The position numbers and the translations under genes are program-made. Shown here in pieces: positions 37,401 through 52,400 of a stretch of 64,000 nt of DNA. The stretch is from Pisaster brevispinus (taxonomy: Eukaryota; Echinodermata; Asteroidea; Forcipulatida; Asteriidae): positions 248,001 to 312,000 of the forward strand of contig JAMKCF010000072.1 in assembly GCA_023634235.1 (NCBI GenBank), read 5' to 3'. The notes below the pieces were generated by a model. That model made no database searches. It was not told the DNA's origin and saw only the letters and a program-made list of their open reading frames with translations. Every line of letters starts with the position of its first letter. Positions within the stretch are counted from its first letter, which is position 1.

Positions 37401-40400
37401 TAGTTACATCTACAGCTGTAGCTTCAGCTGTTGTAGTTAGATCTACAGTTGTAGTAACATCTGCTTTCGTGGTTAAATTAGCTGTTGTGGTAACATCTGC
37501 AGTTGTTGAAGCCTCATCTGTTGTAGTTACTCCTGCAGTTGTAGTAGCTTCAGCTGTTGTAGTTACATCTGAAGTAGTGATAGCTATAGCTGTGGTAGTT
37601 ACATCTGCAGTTGAAGTTACTTCTGCAGTTGTGGTAGCCTCAGCTATTGTTGTTACATCTACAGTTGTAGTCACATCTGCAGTTGTGGTTACACCAGCTT
37701 TTGTGGTAGTTTCTACAGTTGTGGTAGCCTCAGCTTTTGTTTTTACATCAGCAGTTGTCGTAGCTTCAGCTGTTGTACTTAGTTTTTCAGTTGAAGTTAC
37801 TTCTGCAGTTGTTGTAGCTTCAGCTGTGGTAGTTACATCTTCGGTTGTAATTACATCTGCAGTTGTGGTTACACCAGCTGTGGTGGTAACATCTGCAGTT
37901 GTGGTAGCCTCAGCTGTTGTAGTTAGATCTACAGTTGTAGTTACATCTGCAGTTGTAGTTACTTCTTCAGTTGTGGTTACATCAGCTGTTGTGCTAAAGT
38001 CTGCAGTTGTAGTAGCCTCTGCTGTTGTAGTTACAACTGCAGTTGTAGAAGCTTCAGCTGTTGTAGTTAAATCTCCAATAGAGGTAGCTTCAGCTGTTGT
38101 AGTTACATCTGCAGTTGTGGTAGCTTCAGCTTGTGTAGTTACATCTGCAGTTGTGGTAGCCTCAGCTATTATAGTTACATCTTCAATTGTGGTAGCTTTA
38201 GCTGTGGTAGTTAAATCTGAAGTAGTGCTATCTTCAGCTGTGGTTGTTACAACTTCGGTTGTAGTTACATCTGCAGTTGTGATTACACCAGCTGTTCTGG
38301 TAATATCTGAAGTTGTGGTAGCTTCAGCTATTGTAGTTACATATGAAGTTGTTGTAGCTCCAGCTGTTGTAGTAAGATCTTCAGTTGTAGTTACATCTGC
38401 AGTTGTGGTAGCTTTAACTGTGGAAGTTACATCTGCAGTTGTAGTTACATCTGTAATTGTGGTTACACCAGCTGTTGTGGTAACATCTGCAGTTGTGGTA
38501 GCATCAGCTGTTGTAGTTAGATCTACAGTTGTAGTTACATCTGCAATTGTGGTTACACCAGCTATTGTGGGAACTTCTGCAGTTGTGGTAGCCTCAGCTG
38601 TTGTAGTTACATCTGCAGTTGCGGTAGCTTTAGCTGTTGTAGTTAGATCTTCAGTTGTAGTTACATCTGCAGTTGTGGTTACATCTGCAATTGTGGTTAC
38701 ACCAGCTGTTGTGGAATCTTCTGCAGTTGTAGTAGCCTCAGTTGTTGTAGTTACATCTGCAATTGTGGTTACACCAGCTATTGTGGGAACTTCTGCAGTT
38801 GTGGTAGCCTCAGCTGTTGTAGTTACATCTGCAGTTGCGGTAGCTTTAGCTGTTGTAGTTAGATCTTCAGTTGTAGTTACATCTGCAGTTGTGGTTACAT
38901 CTGCAATTGTGGTTACACCAGCTGTTGTGGAATCTTCTGCAGTTGTAGTAGCCTCAGTTGTTGTAGTTACATCTGCAATTGTGGTAGCTTCAGCTGTTGT
39001 TGTTAGATCTACAGTTGTAGTTACATCTGAAGTTGTGGTAGCTTCAGCTTTTGTAGTTACATCTGAAGTTGTGGTAGCTTCAACTATTGTAGTTACATCT
39101 GAAGTTGTTGTAGCTTCAGCTGTTGTAGTAAGATCTTCAGTTGTAGTTACATCTGCAGTTTTGGTAGCTTTAACTGTGGAAGTAACATCTGCAATTGTGG
39201 TTACATCTGCAGTTGTGGTAACACCAGCTGTTGTGGTAATTTCTCTCGTTTTGGTAGCTTCAGCTGAGGTAGTTACATCTGCAGTTGTATTTACATCTGC
39301 AATTGTGGTTACACCAGCTGTTGAGGTAATATCCGCAGTTATGGTTGCTTCTGCTTTTGTAGTTACATCCGCTGTTGTTGTAGCTTCAGGTGTTGTAGTT
39401 ACATCTGCAGTTGTTGTAACATCTGCAATTGTGGTTATATCAGCTGTTGTGGTAACATGTGCAGTTGTGGTACCTTCAGCTGTTGTAGTTACATCTGCAG
39501 TTGTGGTAGCTTCAGCTTGTGTAGTTACATCTGCAGTTGTGGTAGCCTCAGCTATTATAGTTACATCTTCAATTGTGGTAGCTTTAGCTGTGGTAGTTAC
39601 ATCTGCAGTTGTAGTTACATCTTCAGTTGTGGTTACATCAGCTGTGGTGGTAACATCTGCAGTTGTGGTAGCTTCAGCTGTTGTAGTTAGATCTACAGTT
39701 GTAGTTACATCTGCAGTTGTAGTTACTTCTTCAGTTGTGGTTACATCAGCTGTTGTGGTAACATCTGCAGTTGTAGTAGCCTCAGCTGTTGTAGTTACAA
39801 CTGCAGTTGTAGTAGCTTCAGCTGTTGTAGTTAAATCTGAAGTAGTGCTATCTTCAGCTGTGGTTGTTACAACTTCGGTTGTAGTTACATCTGCAGTTGT
39901 GATTACACCAGCTGTTCTGGTAATATCTGAAGTTGTGGTAGCTTCAGCTATTGTAGTTACATATGAAGTTGTTGTAGCTCCAGCTGTTGTAGAAAGATCT
40001 TCAGTTGTAGTTACATCTGCAGTTGTGGTAGCTTTAACTGTGGAAGTTACATCTGCAGTTGTAGTTACATCTGTAATTGTGGTTACACCAGCTGTTGTGG
40101 TAACATCTGCAGTTGTGGTAGCATCAGCTGTTGTAGTTAGATCTACAGTTGTGGTAGCTTCAGCTTGTGTAGTTACATCTGCAGTTGTGGTAGCCTCAGC
40201 TATTATAGTTACATCTTCAATTGTGGTAGCTTTAGCTCTGGTAGTTACATCTGCAGTTGTAGTTACATCTTCAGTTGTGGTTACATCAGCTGTGGTGGTA
40301 ACATCTGCAGTTGTGGTAGCTTCAGCTGTTGTAGTTAGATCTACAGTTGTAGTTACATCTGCTGTTGTAGTTACTTCTTCAGTTGTGGTTACATCAGCTG

Positions 40401-43400
40401 TTGTGGTAACATCTGCAGTTTTAGTAGCCTCAGCTGTTGTAGTTACAACTGCAGTTGTAGTAGCTTCAGCTGTTGTAGTTAAATCTGAAGTAGTGCTATC
40501 TTCAGCTGTGGTTGTTACAACTTCGGTTGTAGTTACATCTGCAGTTGTGATTACACCAGCTGTTCTGGTAATATCTGAAGTTGTGGTAGCTTCAGCTATT
40601 GTAGTTACATATGAAGTTGTTGTAGCTCCAGCTGTTGTAGAAAGATCTTCAGTTGTAGTTACATCTGCAGTTGTGGTAGCTTTAACTGTGGAAGTTACAT
40701 CTGCAGTTGTAGTTACATCTGTAATTGTGGTTACACCAGCTGTTGTGGTAACATCTGCAGTTGTGGTAGCATCAGCTGTTGTAGTTAGATCTACAGTTGT
40801 AGTTACATCTGCAATTGTGGTTACACCAGCTGTTGTGGGAAATTCTGCAGTTGTGGTAGCCTCAGCTGTTGTAGTTACATCTGCAGTTGCGGTATCTTTA
40901 GCTGTTGTAGTTAGATCTTCAGTTGTAGTTACATCTGCAGTTGTGGTTACATCTGCAATTGTGGTTACACCAGCTGTTGTGGAAACTTCTGCAGTTGTAG
41001 TAGCCTCAGTTGTTGTAGTTACATCTGCAGTTGTGGTAGCTTCAGCTTTTGTAGTTACATCTGAAGTTGTGGTAGCTTCAGCTATTGTAGTTACATCTGA
41101 AGTTGTTGTAGCTTCAGCTGTTGTAGTAAGATCTTCAGTTGTAGTTACATCTGCAGTTGTGGTAGCTTTAACTGCGGAAGTAACATCTGCAATTGTGGTT
41201 ACATCTGCAGTTGTGGTAACACCAGCTGTTGTGGTAATATCTCTCGTTTTGGTAGCTACAGCTGAGGTAGTTAAATCTCCAATAGAGGTAGCTTCAGCTG
41301 TTATAGTTAAATCTGCAGTTGTAGTTACATCTGCAGTTGTGGTAACTTTAGCTGTTGTAGTAAGATCTTCAGTTGAAGTTACATCTGCAGTTGTGGTAGC
41401 TTTAGCTGTGGTAGTTACATCTGCAGTTGTATTTACATCTGCAATTGTGGTTACACCAGCTGTTGAGGTAATATCCGCAGTTATGGTGGCTTCTGCTTTT
41501 GTAGTTACATCCGCTGTTGTTGTAGCTTCAGGTGTTGTAGTTACATCTGCAGTTGTTGTAACATCTGCAATTGTGGTTACATCAGCTGTTGTGGTAACAT
41601 CTGCAGTTGTGGTACCTTCAGCTGTTGTAGTTACATCTGCAGTTGTGGTAGCTTCAGCTGTGGTAGTTACAACTTCGGTTGTAGTTAGATATGCAGTTGT
41701 GATTACACCAGCTGTTCTGGTGATATCTGAAGTTGTGGTAGCTTCAGCTATTGTAGTTACATCTGAAGTTGTGGTTACATCTTCAGTTGTGGTTACATCA
41801 GCTGTTGTGGTAACATCTGCAGTTGAGGTATCTTCGGCTGATGTAGATACATCTGAAGTATTGGTAGCTTCTGCTATGATAGTTACATCTTCGGTTGTAG
41901 TTACATCTACAGTTGTGGTTACACCAGCTGTTGTGGTAACATCTGCAGTTGTGGAAGCCTCAGCTGTTGTTACTAGATCTACAGTTGTAGTTACATCTTC
42001 AGTTGTGGTTTCATCTTCAATTGTGGTTACATCAGCTGTTGTGGTAACATCTGCAGTTGTGGTAGCCTCATCTGTTGTAGTTACAACTGCAGTTGTCGTA
42101 GCTTCAGCTGTGGTAGTAAGATCTTCAGTTTTAGTTATATCTGTAGTTGTAGTAACATCTGCAGTTGTGGTTACACCAGCTGTTGTGGTAATATCTGTCG
42201 TTTTGGTAGCCTCAGCAGTTGTAGTTTCATCTGCTGTTGTGGAAGCTTTTACTGTGGTAGTTACATCTGCTGTTGTGGTAGCTTCAGCTATTGTAGTTAC
42301 GTCTGCAATTGTGGTTACACCAGCTGTTGAGGTAACATCCACAGTTGTGGTAGCTTCGGCTTTTGTAGTTACAACCGCAGTTGTTGTAGCTTCAAGTGTT
42401 GTAGTAACATCAGCAGTTGTTGTTACATCTGCAATTGTGGTTACATTAGCTGTTGTGGTAACATCTGCAGTTGTAGTAGCCTCAGCTGTTGTAGTTACAT
42501 CTGCAGTTGTGGTTACACCAGCTGTTGTGGTAATATCTGTCGTCTTGGTAGCTTCAAATGAGGTAGTTAAATCTCCAATAGAGGTAGCTTCAGCTGTTGT
42601 AGTTACATATTCAGTTGTGGTAGCTTCAGCTGTTGTAGTTACATCGGCAGTTGTGGTACCTACAGCTGTTGTAGTTAGATCTACAGTTGAAGCTACCACT
42701 ACTTTTGTGGGTACATCTTCAGTTGTGGTTAAATCTGCAGTAGTGATAACACCAGCTGTTCTGGTAATATCTGAAGTTGTGGTAGCTTCAGCTATTGTAG
42801 TTACATCTGAAGTTGTGGTAGCTTCAGCTATTGTAGTTAAATCTGCAGTTGTGGTACCTTCAGCTGTTGTAGTTAGATCTACAGTTGAAGTTACATCTGC
42901 AGTTGTGGTTACATCTTCAGTTGTGGTTAAATCTGCAGTAGTGATAACACCAGCTGTTCTGGTAATATCTGAAGTTGTGGTAGCTTCAGCTATGGTAGTT
43001 ACATCTGACGTTGTTGTAGCTTTAGCTGTGGTATTTACATCTGCAGTTGTAGTTACATATGCAGTTGTAGTTACATCTGCAATTGTGGTTACACCAGCTG
43101 TTGTGGTAACATCTGCAGTTGTGGTAGCCTCAGCTGGTGTAGTTACATCTGACGTAGTGGTAGCTTCAGCTGTGGTAGTTACAACTTCGGTTGTAGTTAC
43201 ATCTGCAGTTGTGGTTACACCAGCTGTTGTAGTTACAACGGCAGTTGTGGTAGCCTCAGCTATTGTAGTTACATCTGCAGTTGTAGTTACATCTCCAGTT
43301 GTGGTACCTTCATCTGTTGTAGTTAGATCTACAGTTGAAGTTACAACTGCAGTTGTGGTTGCATCTTCAGTTGTGGTTACATCTGCAGTTGTGATAACAC

Positions 43401-46400
43401 CAGCTGTTCTGGTAATATCTGAAGTTGTGGTAGCTTCAGCTGTTGTAGTTACATCTGAAGTTGTTGTAGCTTTAGCTGTGGTAGTTACATCTGCAGTTGT
43501 AGTTACATCTGCAATTGTGATTACACCAGCTATTGTGGTAACATCTGCAGTTGTTGTAGCCTCAGCTGGTGTAGTTACATCTGAAGTAGTGGTAGCTTCA
43601 GCTTTGGTAGTTACAACTTCGGTTGTAGTTACATCTGCAGTTGTGGTTAAACCAGCTGTTGTGGTAACATCTGCAGTTGTGGTAGCCTCAGCTATTGTAG
43701 TTACATCTAAAATTGTTGTAGCTTCAGCTATTGTAGTAAGATCTTCAGTTTTAGTAATATCTGCAGTTGTAGTTACACCAGCTGTTGTGGTAATATCTGT
43801 CGTTTTGGTAGCTTCAGCTGAGGTAGTTAAATCTCCAATAGTGGTAGCTTCAGCTGTTGTGGTTACATCTTCAGTTGTGGTAGCTTCAGCTGTGGTAGTT
43901 ACATCTGCAGTTGTAGTTACTTCTTCAGTTGTGGTTACATCAGCTGTTGTGGTAACATCTGCAGTTGTAGTAGCCTCAGCTATTGTAGTTACATCTGCAG
44001 TTGCGGCAGCTTCAGCTGTGGTAGTTACATCTGCAGTTGTAGTTACATCTTTAGTTGTGGTTACATCAGCTATTGTGGTAACATATGCAGTTGTGGTAGC
44101 CTCAGCTATTGTAGTTACATCTGAAGTTGTTGTAGCTTCAGCTGTTGTAGTGACATCTGCAGTTGTAGTTACATCTTTAGTTGTGGTTACATCAGCTATT
44201 GTGGTAACATCTGCAGTTGTAGTAGACTCAGGTGTTGTAGTTACATCTGCAGTTGTTGTTACATCTGCAATTGTGGTTACACCAGCTGTTCTGGGAACAT
44301 CTGCAGTTGTGGTAGCTTCAGCTATTGTAGTTACATCTGCAGTTGTGGAAGCTTCAGCTGTTGTAGTTTGATCTACAGTTGTAGTTACATCTGCAGTTGT
44401 GGTTACATCTTCAGTTGTGGTTACATCAGCTGTTGTGGTAACATCTGCAGTTGTGGACGTAGCCTCATCTGTTGTAGTTACATCTGCAGTTGTGGTTACA
44501 TCTTCAGTTGTGGTTACATCAGCTGTTGTGGTAACATCTGCAGTTGTGGTAGCCTCATCTGTTGTAGTTACAACTGCAGTTGTAGCAGCCTCAGCTGTTG
44601 TAGTTACATCTGCAGTTGTGGTAGCCTCAGCTGTTGTAGTTACAACTTCGGTTGTAGTTACATCTGCAGTTGTGGTTACACCAGCTGTTGTGGTAATATC
44701 TGCAGTTGTGGTAGCCTCAGCTGTTGTAGTTTGATCTACAGTTGTAGTTACATCTGCCGTTGTGGTTACATCTTCAGTTGTGGTTACATCAGCTGTTGTG
44801 GTAACATCTGCAGTTGTGGACGTAGCCTCATCTGTTGTAGTTACATCTGCAGTTGTGGTTACATATTCAGTTGTGGTTACATCTGTAGTTGTGATAACAC
44901 CAGCTGTTCTGGTAATATCTGAAGTTGTGGTAGCTTCAGCTATTGTAGTTACATCTGAAGTTGTTGTAGCTTTAGCTGTGGTAGTTACATCTGCAGTTGT
45001 AGTTACATCTGCAATTGTGGTTACATCTGCAATTGTGGTTACACCAGCTGTTGTGGTAACATCTGCAGTTGTGGTACCCTCATCTGTTGTAGTTACAACT
45101 TCGGTTGTAGTTACATCTGCAGTTCTGGTTACACCAGTTGTTGTGGTAACATCTGCAGTTGTGGTAGCCTCAGTTATTGTAGTTACATCTGCAATTGTGG
45201 TTACACCAGCTGTTGTGGTAACATCTGAAGTTGTGGTAGCCTCAGCTGTTGTAGTTACATCTTCAGTTGTGGTAGCTTCAGCTGTGGTAGTTACAACTTC
45301 GGTTGTAGTTACATCTGCAGTTGTGGTTACACTAGCTGTTCTGGTAACATTTGCAGTTGTGGTAGCCTCAGCTGTTGTAGTTTGATCTACAGTTGTAGTT
45401 ACATCTGCAGTTGTGGTTACATCTTCAGTTGTAGTTACATCAGCTGTTGTGGTAACATCTGCAGTTGTGGTAGCCTCATCTGTTGTAGTTACAACTGCAG
45501 TTGTGGTAGCCTCAGCTATTGTAGTTACATCTGCAGTTGTGGAAGCTTCAGCTGTGGTAGTTACATCTGCAGTTGTTGTTACATCTTCAGTTGTGGTTAC
45601 ATCAGCTGTTGTGGTAACTTCTGCAGTTGTAGTAGCCTCAGCTGTGGTAGTTACATCTGCAGTTGTGGTTACACCAGCTGTTGTGGTAATTTCTGTCGTC
45701 TTGGTAGCTTCAACTAAGGAAGTTAAATCTCCAATAGAGGTAACTTCAGCTATTGTAGTTACTTCTGAAGTTGTTGTAGCTTCAGCTGTTGTAGTAAGAT
45801 CTTCAGTTTTAGTTACATCTGCAGTTGTGGTAGCTTTAGCTGTGGTAGTTACATCTGCAGTTGTAGTTACATCTGCAATCGTGGTTACACCAGCTGTTGT
45901 GGTAATATCTGAAGTTGTGGTAGCCTCAGCTGTTGTAGTTACATCTGAAGTAGTAGTAGCTTCAGCTGTGGTAGTTACAACTTCGGTTGTAGTAACATCT
46001 GCAGTTGTGGTTACACCAGCTGATGTGGTAACATCTGCAGTTGTGGTAGCCTCAGCTGTTGTAGTTTGATCTACAGTTGTAGTTACATCTGCAGTTGTGG
46101 TTACATCTTTAGTTGTGGTTACATCAGCTGTTGTGGTAACATCTGCAGTTGTAGTAGACTCAGCTGTTGTAGTTACATCTGCAATTGTGGTAGCTTTCAC
46201 TGTGGAAGTTATATCTGCAGTTGTAGTTACATCTGCAATTGTGGTTACACCAGCTGTTGTGGTAACATCTGAAGTTGTGGTAGCCTCAGCTGTTGCAGTT
46301 ACATCTGAAGTAGTGGTAGCTTCAGCTGTGGTAGTTACAACTTCCTTTGTAGTTACATCTGCAGATGTGGTTAAACCAGCTGTTGTGGTAACATCTGCAG

Positions 46401-49400
46401 TTGTAGTAGCCTCAGCTGTTGTAGTTTGATCTACAGTTGTAGTTACATCTGCAGTTGTGGTAACATCTGCAGTTGTGATTGCCTCATCTGTTGTAGTTAC
46501 AACGGCAGTTTCGGTAGCCTCAGTTATTGTAGTTACATCTGCAGTTGTGGCAGTTTCAGCTGTGGTAGTTACATCTGCAGTTGTAGTTACATCTTCAGTT
46601 GTGGTGACATCAGCTGTTGTGGTAACATCTGCAGTTGTAGTAGCCTCAGCTGTTGTAGTTACATCTGCAGTTGTGGTTACACCAGCTGTTGTGGTAATAT
46701 CTGTCGTCTTGGTAGCTTCAGCTTTTGTAGTTACATCTGCACTTGTGGTAGCCTCAGCTATTGTAGTTACATCTGCAGTTGTAGCAGCCTCAGCTGTTGT
46801 AGTTACATCTGCAGTTGTGGTACCTTCAGCTGTTGTAGTTAGATCTACAGTTGTAGTTACATCTGCAGTTGTGGTTACATCTTCAGTTGTGGTTACATCT
46901 GTAGTTGTGATAACACCAGCTGTTCTGGTAATATCTGAAGTTGTGGTAGCTTCAACTATTGTACTTACATCTGAAGTTGTTGTAGCTTTAGCTGTGGTAG
47001 TTACATCTGCAGTTGTAGTTACATCTGCAATTGTGGTTACATATCTAGTTGTGGTTACATCTGTAGTTGTGATAACACCAGCTGTTCTGGTAATATCTGA
47101 AGTTGTGGTTACATCTTCAGTTGTGGTTACATCAGCTGTTGTGGTAACATCTGCAGTTGTAGTAGCCTCAGCTGTTGTAGTTACATCTGCAGTTGTGGTT
47201 ACACCAGCTGTTGTGGTAATATCTGTCGTCTTGGTAGCTTCAGCTTTTGTAGTTACATCTGCACTTGTGGTAGCCTCAGCTATTGTAGTTACATCTGCAG
47301 TTGTAGCAGCCTCAGCTGTTGTAGTTACATCTGCAGTTGTGGTACCTTCAGCTGTTGTAGTTAGATCTACAGTTGTAGTTACATCTGCAGTTGTGGTTAC
47401 ATCTTTAGTTGTGGTTACATCTGTAGTTGTGATAACACCAGCTGTTCTGGTAATATCTGAAGTTGTTGTAGCTTTAGCTGTGGTAGTTACATCTGCAGTT
47501 GTAGTTACATCTGCAATTGTGGTTACATCTGCAATTGTGGTTACACCAGCTGTTGTGGTAACATCTGCAGTTGTGGTACCCTCATCTGTTGTAGTTACAA
47601 CTTCGGTTGTAGTTACATCTGCAGTTCTGGTTACACCAGTTGTTGTGGTAACATCTGCAGTTGTGGTAGCCTCAGTTATTGTAGTTACACCTGCAATTGT
47701 GGTTACACCAGCTGTTGTGGTAACATCTGAAGTTGTGGTAGCCTCAGCTGTTGTAGTTACATCTTCAGTTGTGGTAGCTTCAGCTGTGGTAGTTACAATT
47801 TCGGTTGTAGTTACATCTGCAGTTGTGGTTACACTAGCTGTTGTGGTAACATTTGCAGTTGTGGTAGCCTCAGCTGTTGTAGTTTGATCTACAGTTTTAG
47901 TTACATCTGCAGTTGTGGTTACATCTTCAGTTGTAGTTACATCAGCTGTTGTGGTAACATCTGCAGTTGTGGTAGCCTCATCTGTTGTAGTTACAACTGC
48001 AGTTGTAGTAGCCTCAGCTATTGTAGTTACATCTGCAGTTGTGGAAGCTTCAGCTGTGGTAGTTACATCTGCAGTTGTTGTTACATCTTCAGTTGTGGTT
48101 ACATCAGCTGTTGTGGTAACATCTGCAGTTGTAGTAGCCTCAGCTGTGGTAGTTACATCTGCAGTTGTGGTTACACCAGCTGTTGTGGTAATTTCTGTCG
48201 TCTTGGTAGCTTCAACTAAGGAAGTTAAATCTCCAATAGAGGTAACTTCAGCTATTGTAGTTACTTCTGAAGTTGTTGTAGCTTCAGCTGTTGTAGTAAG
48301 ATCTTCAGTTTTAGTTACATCTGCAGTTGTGGTAGCTTTAGCAGTGGTAGTTACATCTGCAGTTGTAGTTAGATCTTTAGTTGTGATAACACCAGCTGTT
48401 CTGATAATATCTGAAGTTGTGGTAGCTTCACCTATTGTAGTTACATCTGAAGTTGTTGTAGCTTTAGCTGTGGTAGTTACATCTGCAGTTGTAGTTACAT
48501 ATGCAATTGTGGTTACACCAGCTGTTGTGGTAATATCTGCAGTTGTGGTAGCCTCAGCATTTGTAGTTAAATCTGAAGTAGTGGTAGCTTCAGCTGTGGT
48601 AGTTACAACTTCGGTTGTAGTAACATCTGCAGTTATGGTTACACCAGCTGATGTGGTAACATCTGCAGTTGTGGTAGCCTCAGCTGTTGTAGTTTGATCT
48701 ACAGTTGTAGTTACATCTGCAGTTGTGGTTACATCTTTAGTTGTGGTTACATCAGCTGTTGTGGTAACATCTGCAGTTGTAGTAGACTCAGCTGTTGTAG
48801 TTACATCTGCAATTGTGGTAGCTTTCACTGTGGAAGTTATATCTGCAGTTGTAGTTACATCTGCAATTGTGGTTACACCAGCTGTTGTGGTAACATCTGA
48901 AGTTGTCGTAACCTCAGCTGTTGTAGTTACATCTGAAGTAGTGGTAGCTTCAGCTGTGGTAGTTACAACTTCGGTTGTAGTTACATCTGCAGTTGTGGTT
49001 ACATCAGCTGTTGTGGTAACATCTGCAGTTGTAGTAGCCTCAGCTGTTGTAGTTACATCTGCAGTTGTGGTTACACCAGCTGTTGTGGTAATATCTGTCG
49101 TCTTGGTAGCTTCAACTGAGGTAGTTAAATCTCCAATAGTGGTAGCTTCAGTTGTTGTGGTTACATCTTCAGATGTGGTAGCTTCAGCTGTGGTAGTTAC
49201 ATCTGCAGTTGTAGTTACTTCTTCAGTTGTGGTTACATCTGTAGTTGTGATAACACCAGCTGTTCTGGTAATATCTGAAGTTGTGGTAGCTTCAGCTATT
49301 GTAGTTACATCTGAAGTTGTTGTAGCTTTAGCTGTGGTAGTTACATCTGCAGTTGTAGTTACATCTGCAATTGTGGTTACATCTGCAATTGTGGTAACAC

Positions 49401-52400
49401 CAGCTGTTGTGGTAACATCTGCAGTTGTGGTACCCTCATCTGTTGTAGTTACAACTTCGATTGTAGTTACATCTGCAGTTCTGGTTACACCAGTTGTTGT
49501 GGTAACATCTGCAGTTGTGGTAGCCTCAGTTATTGTAGTTACATCTGCAATTGTGGTTACACCAGCTGTTGTGGTAAAATCTGAAGTTGTGGTAGCGTCA
49601 GCTGTTGTAGTTACATCTTCAGTTGTGGTAGCTTCAGCTGTGGTAGTTACAACTTCGGTTGTAGTTACATCTGCAGTTGTGGTTACACTAGCTGTTGTGG
49701 TAACATTTGCAGTTGTGGTAGCCTCAGCTGTTGTAGTTTGATTTACAGTTGTAGTTACATCTGCAGTTGTGGTTACATCTTCAGTTGTAGTTACATCAGC
49801 TGTTGTGGTAACATCTGCAGTTGTGGTAGCCTCATCTGTTGTAGTTACAACTGCAGTTGTGGTAGCCTCAGCTATTGTAGTTACATCTGCAGTTGTGGAA
49901 GCTTCAGCTGTGGTAGTTACATCTGCAGTTGTTGTTACATCTTCAGTTGTGGTTACATCAGCTGTTGTGGTAACATCTGCAGTTGTAGTAGCCTCAGCTG
50001 TGGTAGTTACATCTGCAGTTGTGGTTACACCAGCTGTTGTGGTAATTTCTGTCGTCTTGGTAGCTTCAACTAAGGAAGTTAAATCTCCAATAGAGGTAAC
50101 TTCAGCTATTGTAGTTACTTCTGAAGTTGTTGTAGCTTCAGCTGTTGTAGTAAGATCTTCAGTTTTAGTTACATCTGCAGTTGTGGTAGCTTTAGCAGTG
50201 GTAGTTACATCTGCAGTTGTAGTTACATCTTTAGTTGTGATAACACCAGCTGTTCTGATAATATCTGAAGTTGTGGTAGCTTCTCCTATTGTAGTTACAT
50301 CTGAAGTTGTTGTAGCTTTAGCTGTGGTAGTTACATCTGCAGTTGTAGTTACATCTGCAATTGTGGTTACACCAGCTGTTGTGGTAATATCTGCAGTTGT
50401 GGTAGCCTCAGCTGTTGTAGTTACATCTGAAGTAGTGGTAGCTTCAGCTGTGGTAGTTACAACTTCGGTTGTAGTAACATCTGCAGTTGTGGTTACACCA
50501 GCTGATGTGGTAACATCTGCAGTTGTGGTAGCCTCAGCTGTTGTAGTTTGATCTACAGTTGCAGTTACATCTGCAGTTGTGGTTACATCTTTAGTTGTGG
50601 TTACATCAGCTGTTGTGGTAACATCTGCAGTTGTAGTAGACTCAGCTGTTGTAGTTACATCTGCAATTGTGGTAGCTTTCACTGTGGAAGTTATATCTGC
50701 AGTTGTAGTTACATCTGCAATTGTGGTTACACCAGCTGTTGTGGTAACATCTGAAGTTGTCGTAACCTCAGCTGTTGTAGTTACATCTAAAGTAGTGGTA
50801 GTTTCAGCTGTGGTAGTTACAACTTCGGTTGTAGTTACATCTGCAGTTGTGGTTACATCAGCTGTTGTGGTAACATCTGCAGTTGTAGTAGCCTCAGCTG
50901 TTGTAGTTACATCTGCAGTTGTGGTTACACCAGCTGTTGTGGTAATATCTGTCGTCTTGGTAGATTCAACTGAGGTAGTTAAATCTCCAATAGTGGTAGC
51001 TTCAGCTGTTGTGGTTACATCTTCAGATGTGGTAGCTTCAGATGTGGTAGCTTCAGCTGTGGTAGTTACATCTGCAGTTGTAGTTACTTCTTCAGTTGTG
51101 GTTACATCAGCTGTTGTGGTAACATCTGCAGTTGTAGTAGCCTCAGCTGTTGTAGTTACATCTGCAATTGTGGTAGCTTTTACTGTGGAAGTTATATCTG
51201 CAGTTGTAGTTACATCTGCAATTGTGGTTACACCAGCTGTTGTGGTAACATCTGAAGTTGTGGTAACCTCAACTGTTGTAGTTACATCTGAAGTAGTGGT
51301 AGCTTCAGCTGTGGTAGTTACAACTTCGGTTGTAGTTACATCTGCAGTTGTGGTTACATCAGCTGTTGTGGTAACATCTGCAGTTGTAGTAGCCTCAGCT
51401 GTTGTAGTTACATCTGCAGTTGTGGTTACACCAGCTGTTGTGGTAATATCTGTCGTCTTGGTAGCTTCAACTGAGGTAGTTAAATCTCCAATAGTGGTAG
51501 CTTCAGCTGTTGTGGTTACATCTTCAGTTGTGGTAGCTTCAGCTGTGGTAGTTACATCTGCAGTTGTAGTTACTTCTTCAGTTGTGGTAACATCAGCTGT
51601 TGTGGTAACATCTGCAGTTGTAGTAGCCTCAGCTGTTGTAGTTACATCTGCAATTGTGGTAGCTTTAACTGTGGAAGTTATATCTGCAGTTGTAGTTACA
51701 TCTGCAACTGTGGTTACACCAGCTGTTGTGGTAACATCTGAAGTTGTGGTAACCTCAGCTGTTGTAGTTACATCTGAAGTAGTGGTAGCTTCAGCTGTGG
51801 TAGTTACAACTTCGGTTGTAGTTACATCTGCAGTTGTGGTTACATCAGCTGTTGTGGTAACATCTGCAGTTGTAGTAGCCTCAGCTGTTGTAGTTACATC
51901 TGCAATTGTGGTTACACCAGCTGTTGTGGTAATATCTGTCGTCTTGGTAGCTTCAACTGAGGTAGTTAAATCTCCAATAGTGGTAGCTTCAGCTGTTGTG
52001 GTTACATCTTCAGTTGTGGTAGCTTCAGCTGTGGTAGTTACATCTGCAGTTGTAGTTACTTCTTCAGTTGTGGTTACATCAGCTGTTGTGGTTACATCTT
52101 CAGTTGTGGTTACATCAGCTGTTGCGGTAACATCTGCAGTTGTAGTAGCCTCAGCTGTGGTAGTTACATCTGCAGTTGTGGTTACACCAGCTGTTGTGGT
52201 AATTTCTGTCGTCTTGGTAGCTTCAACTGAGGAAGTTAAATCTCCAATAGAGGTAACTTCAGCTATTGTAGTTACTTCTGAAGTTGTTGTAGCTTCAGCT
52301 GTTGTAGTAAGATCTTCAGTTTTAGTTACATCTGCAGTTGTGGTAGCTTTAGCAGTGGTAGTTACATCTGCAGTTGTAGTTAGATCTTTAGTTGTGATAA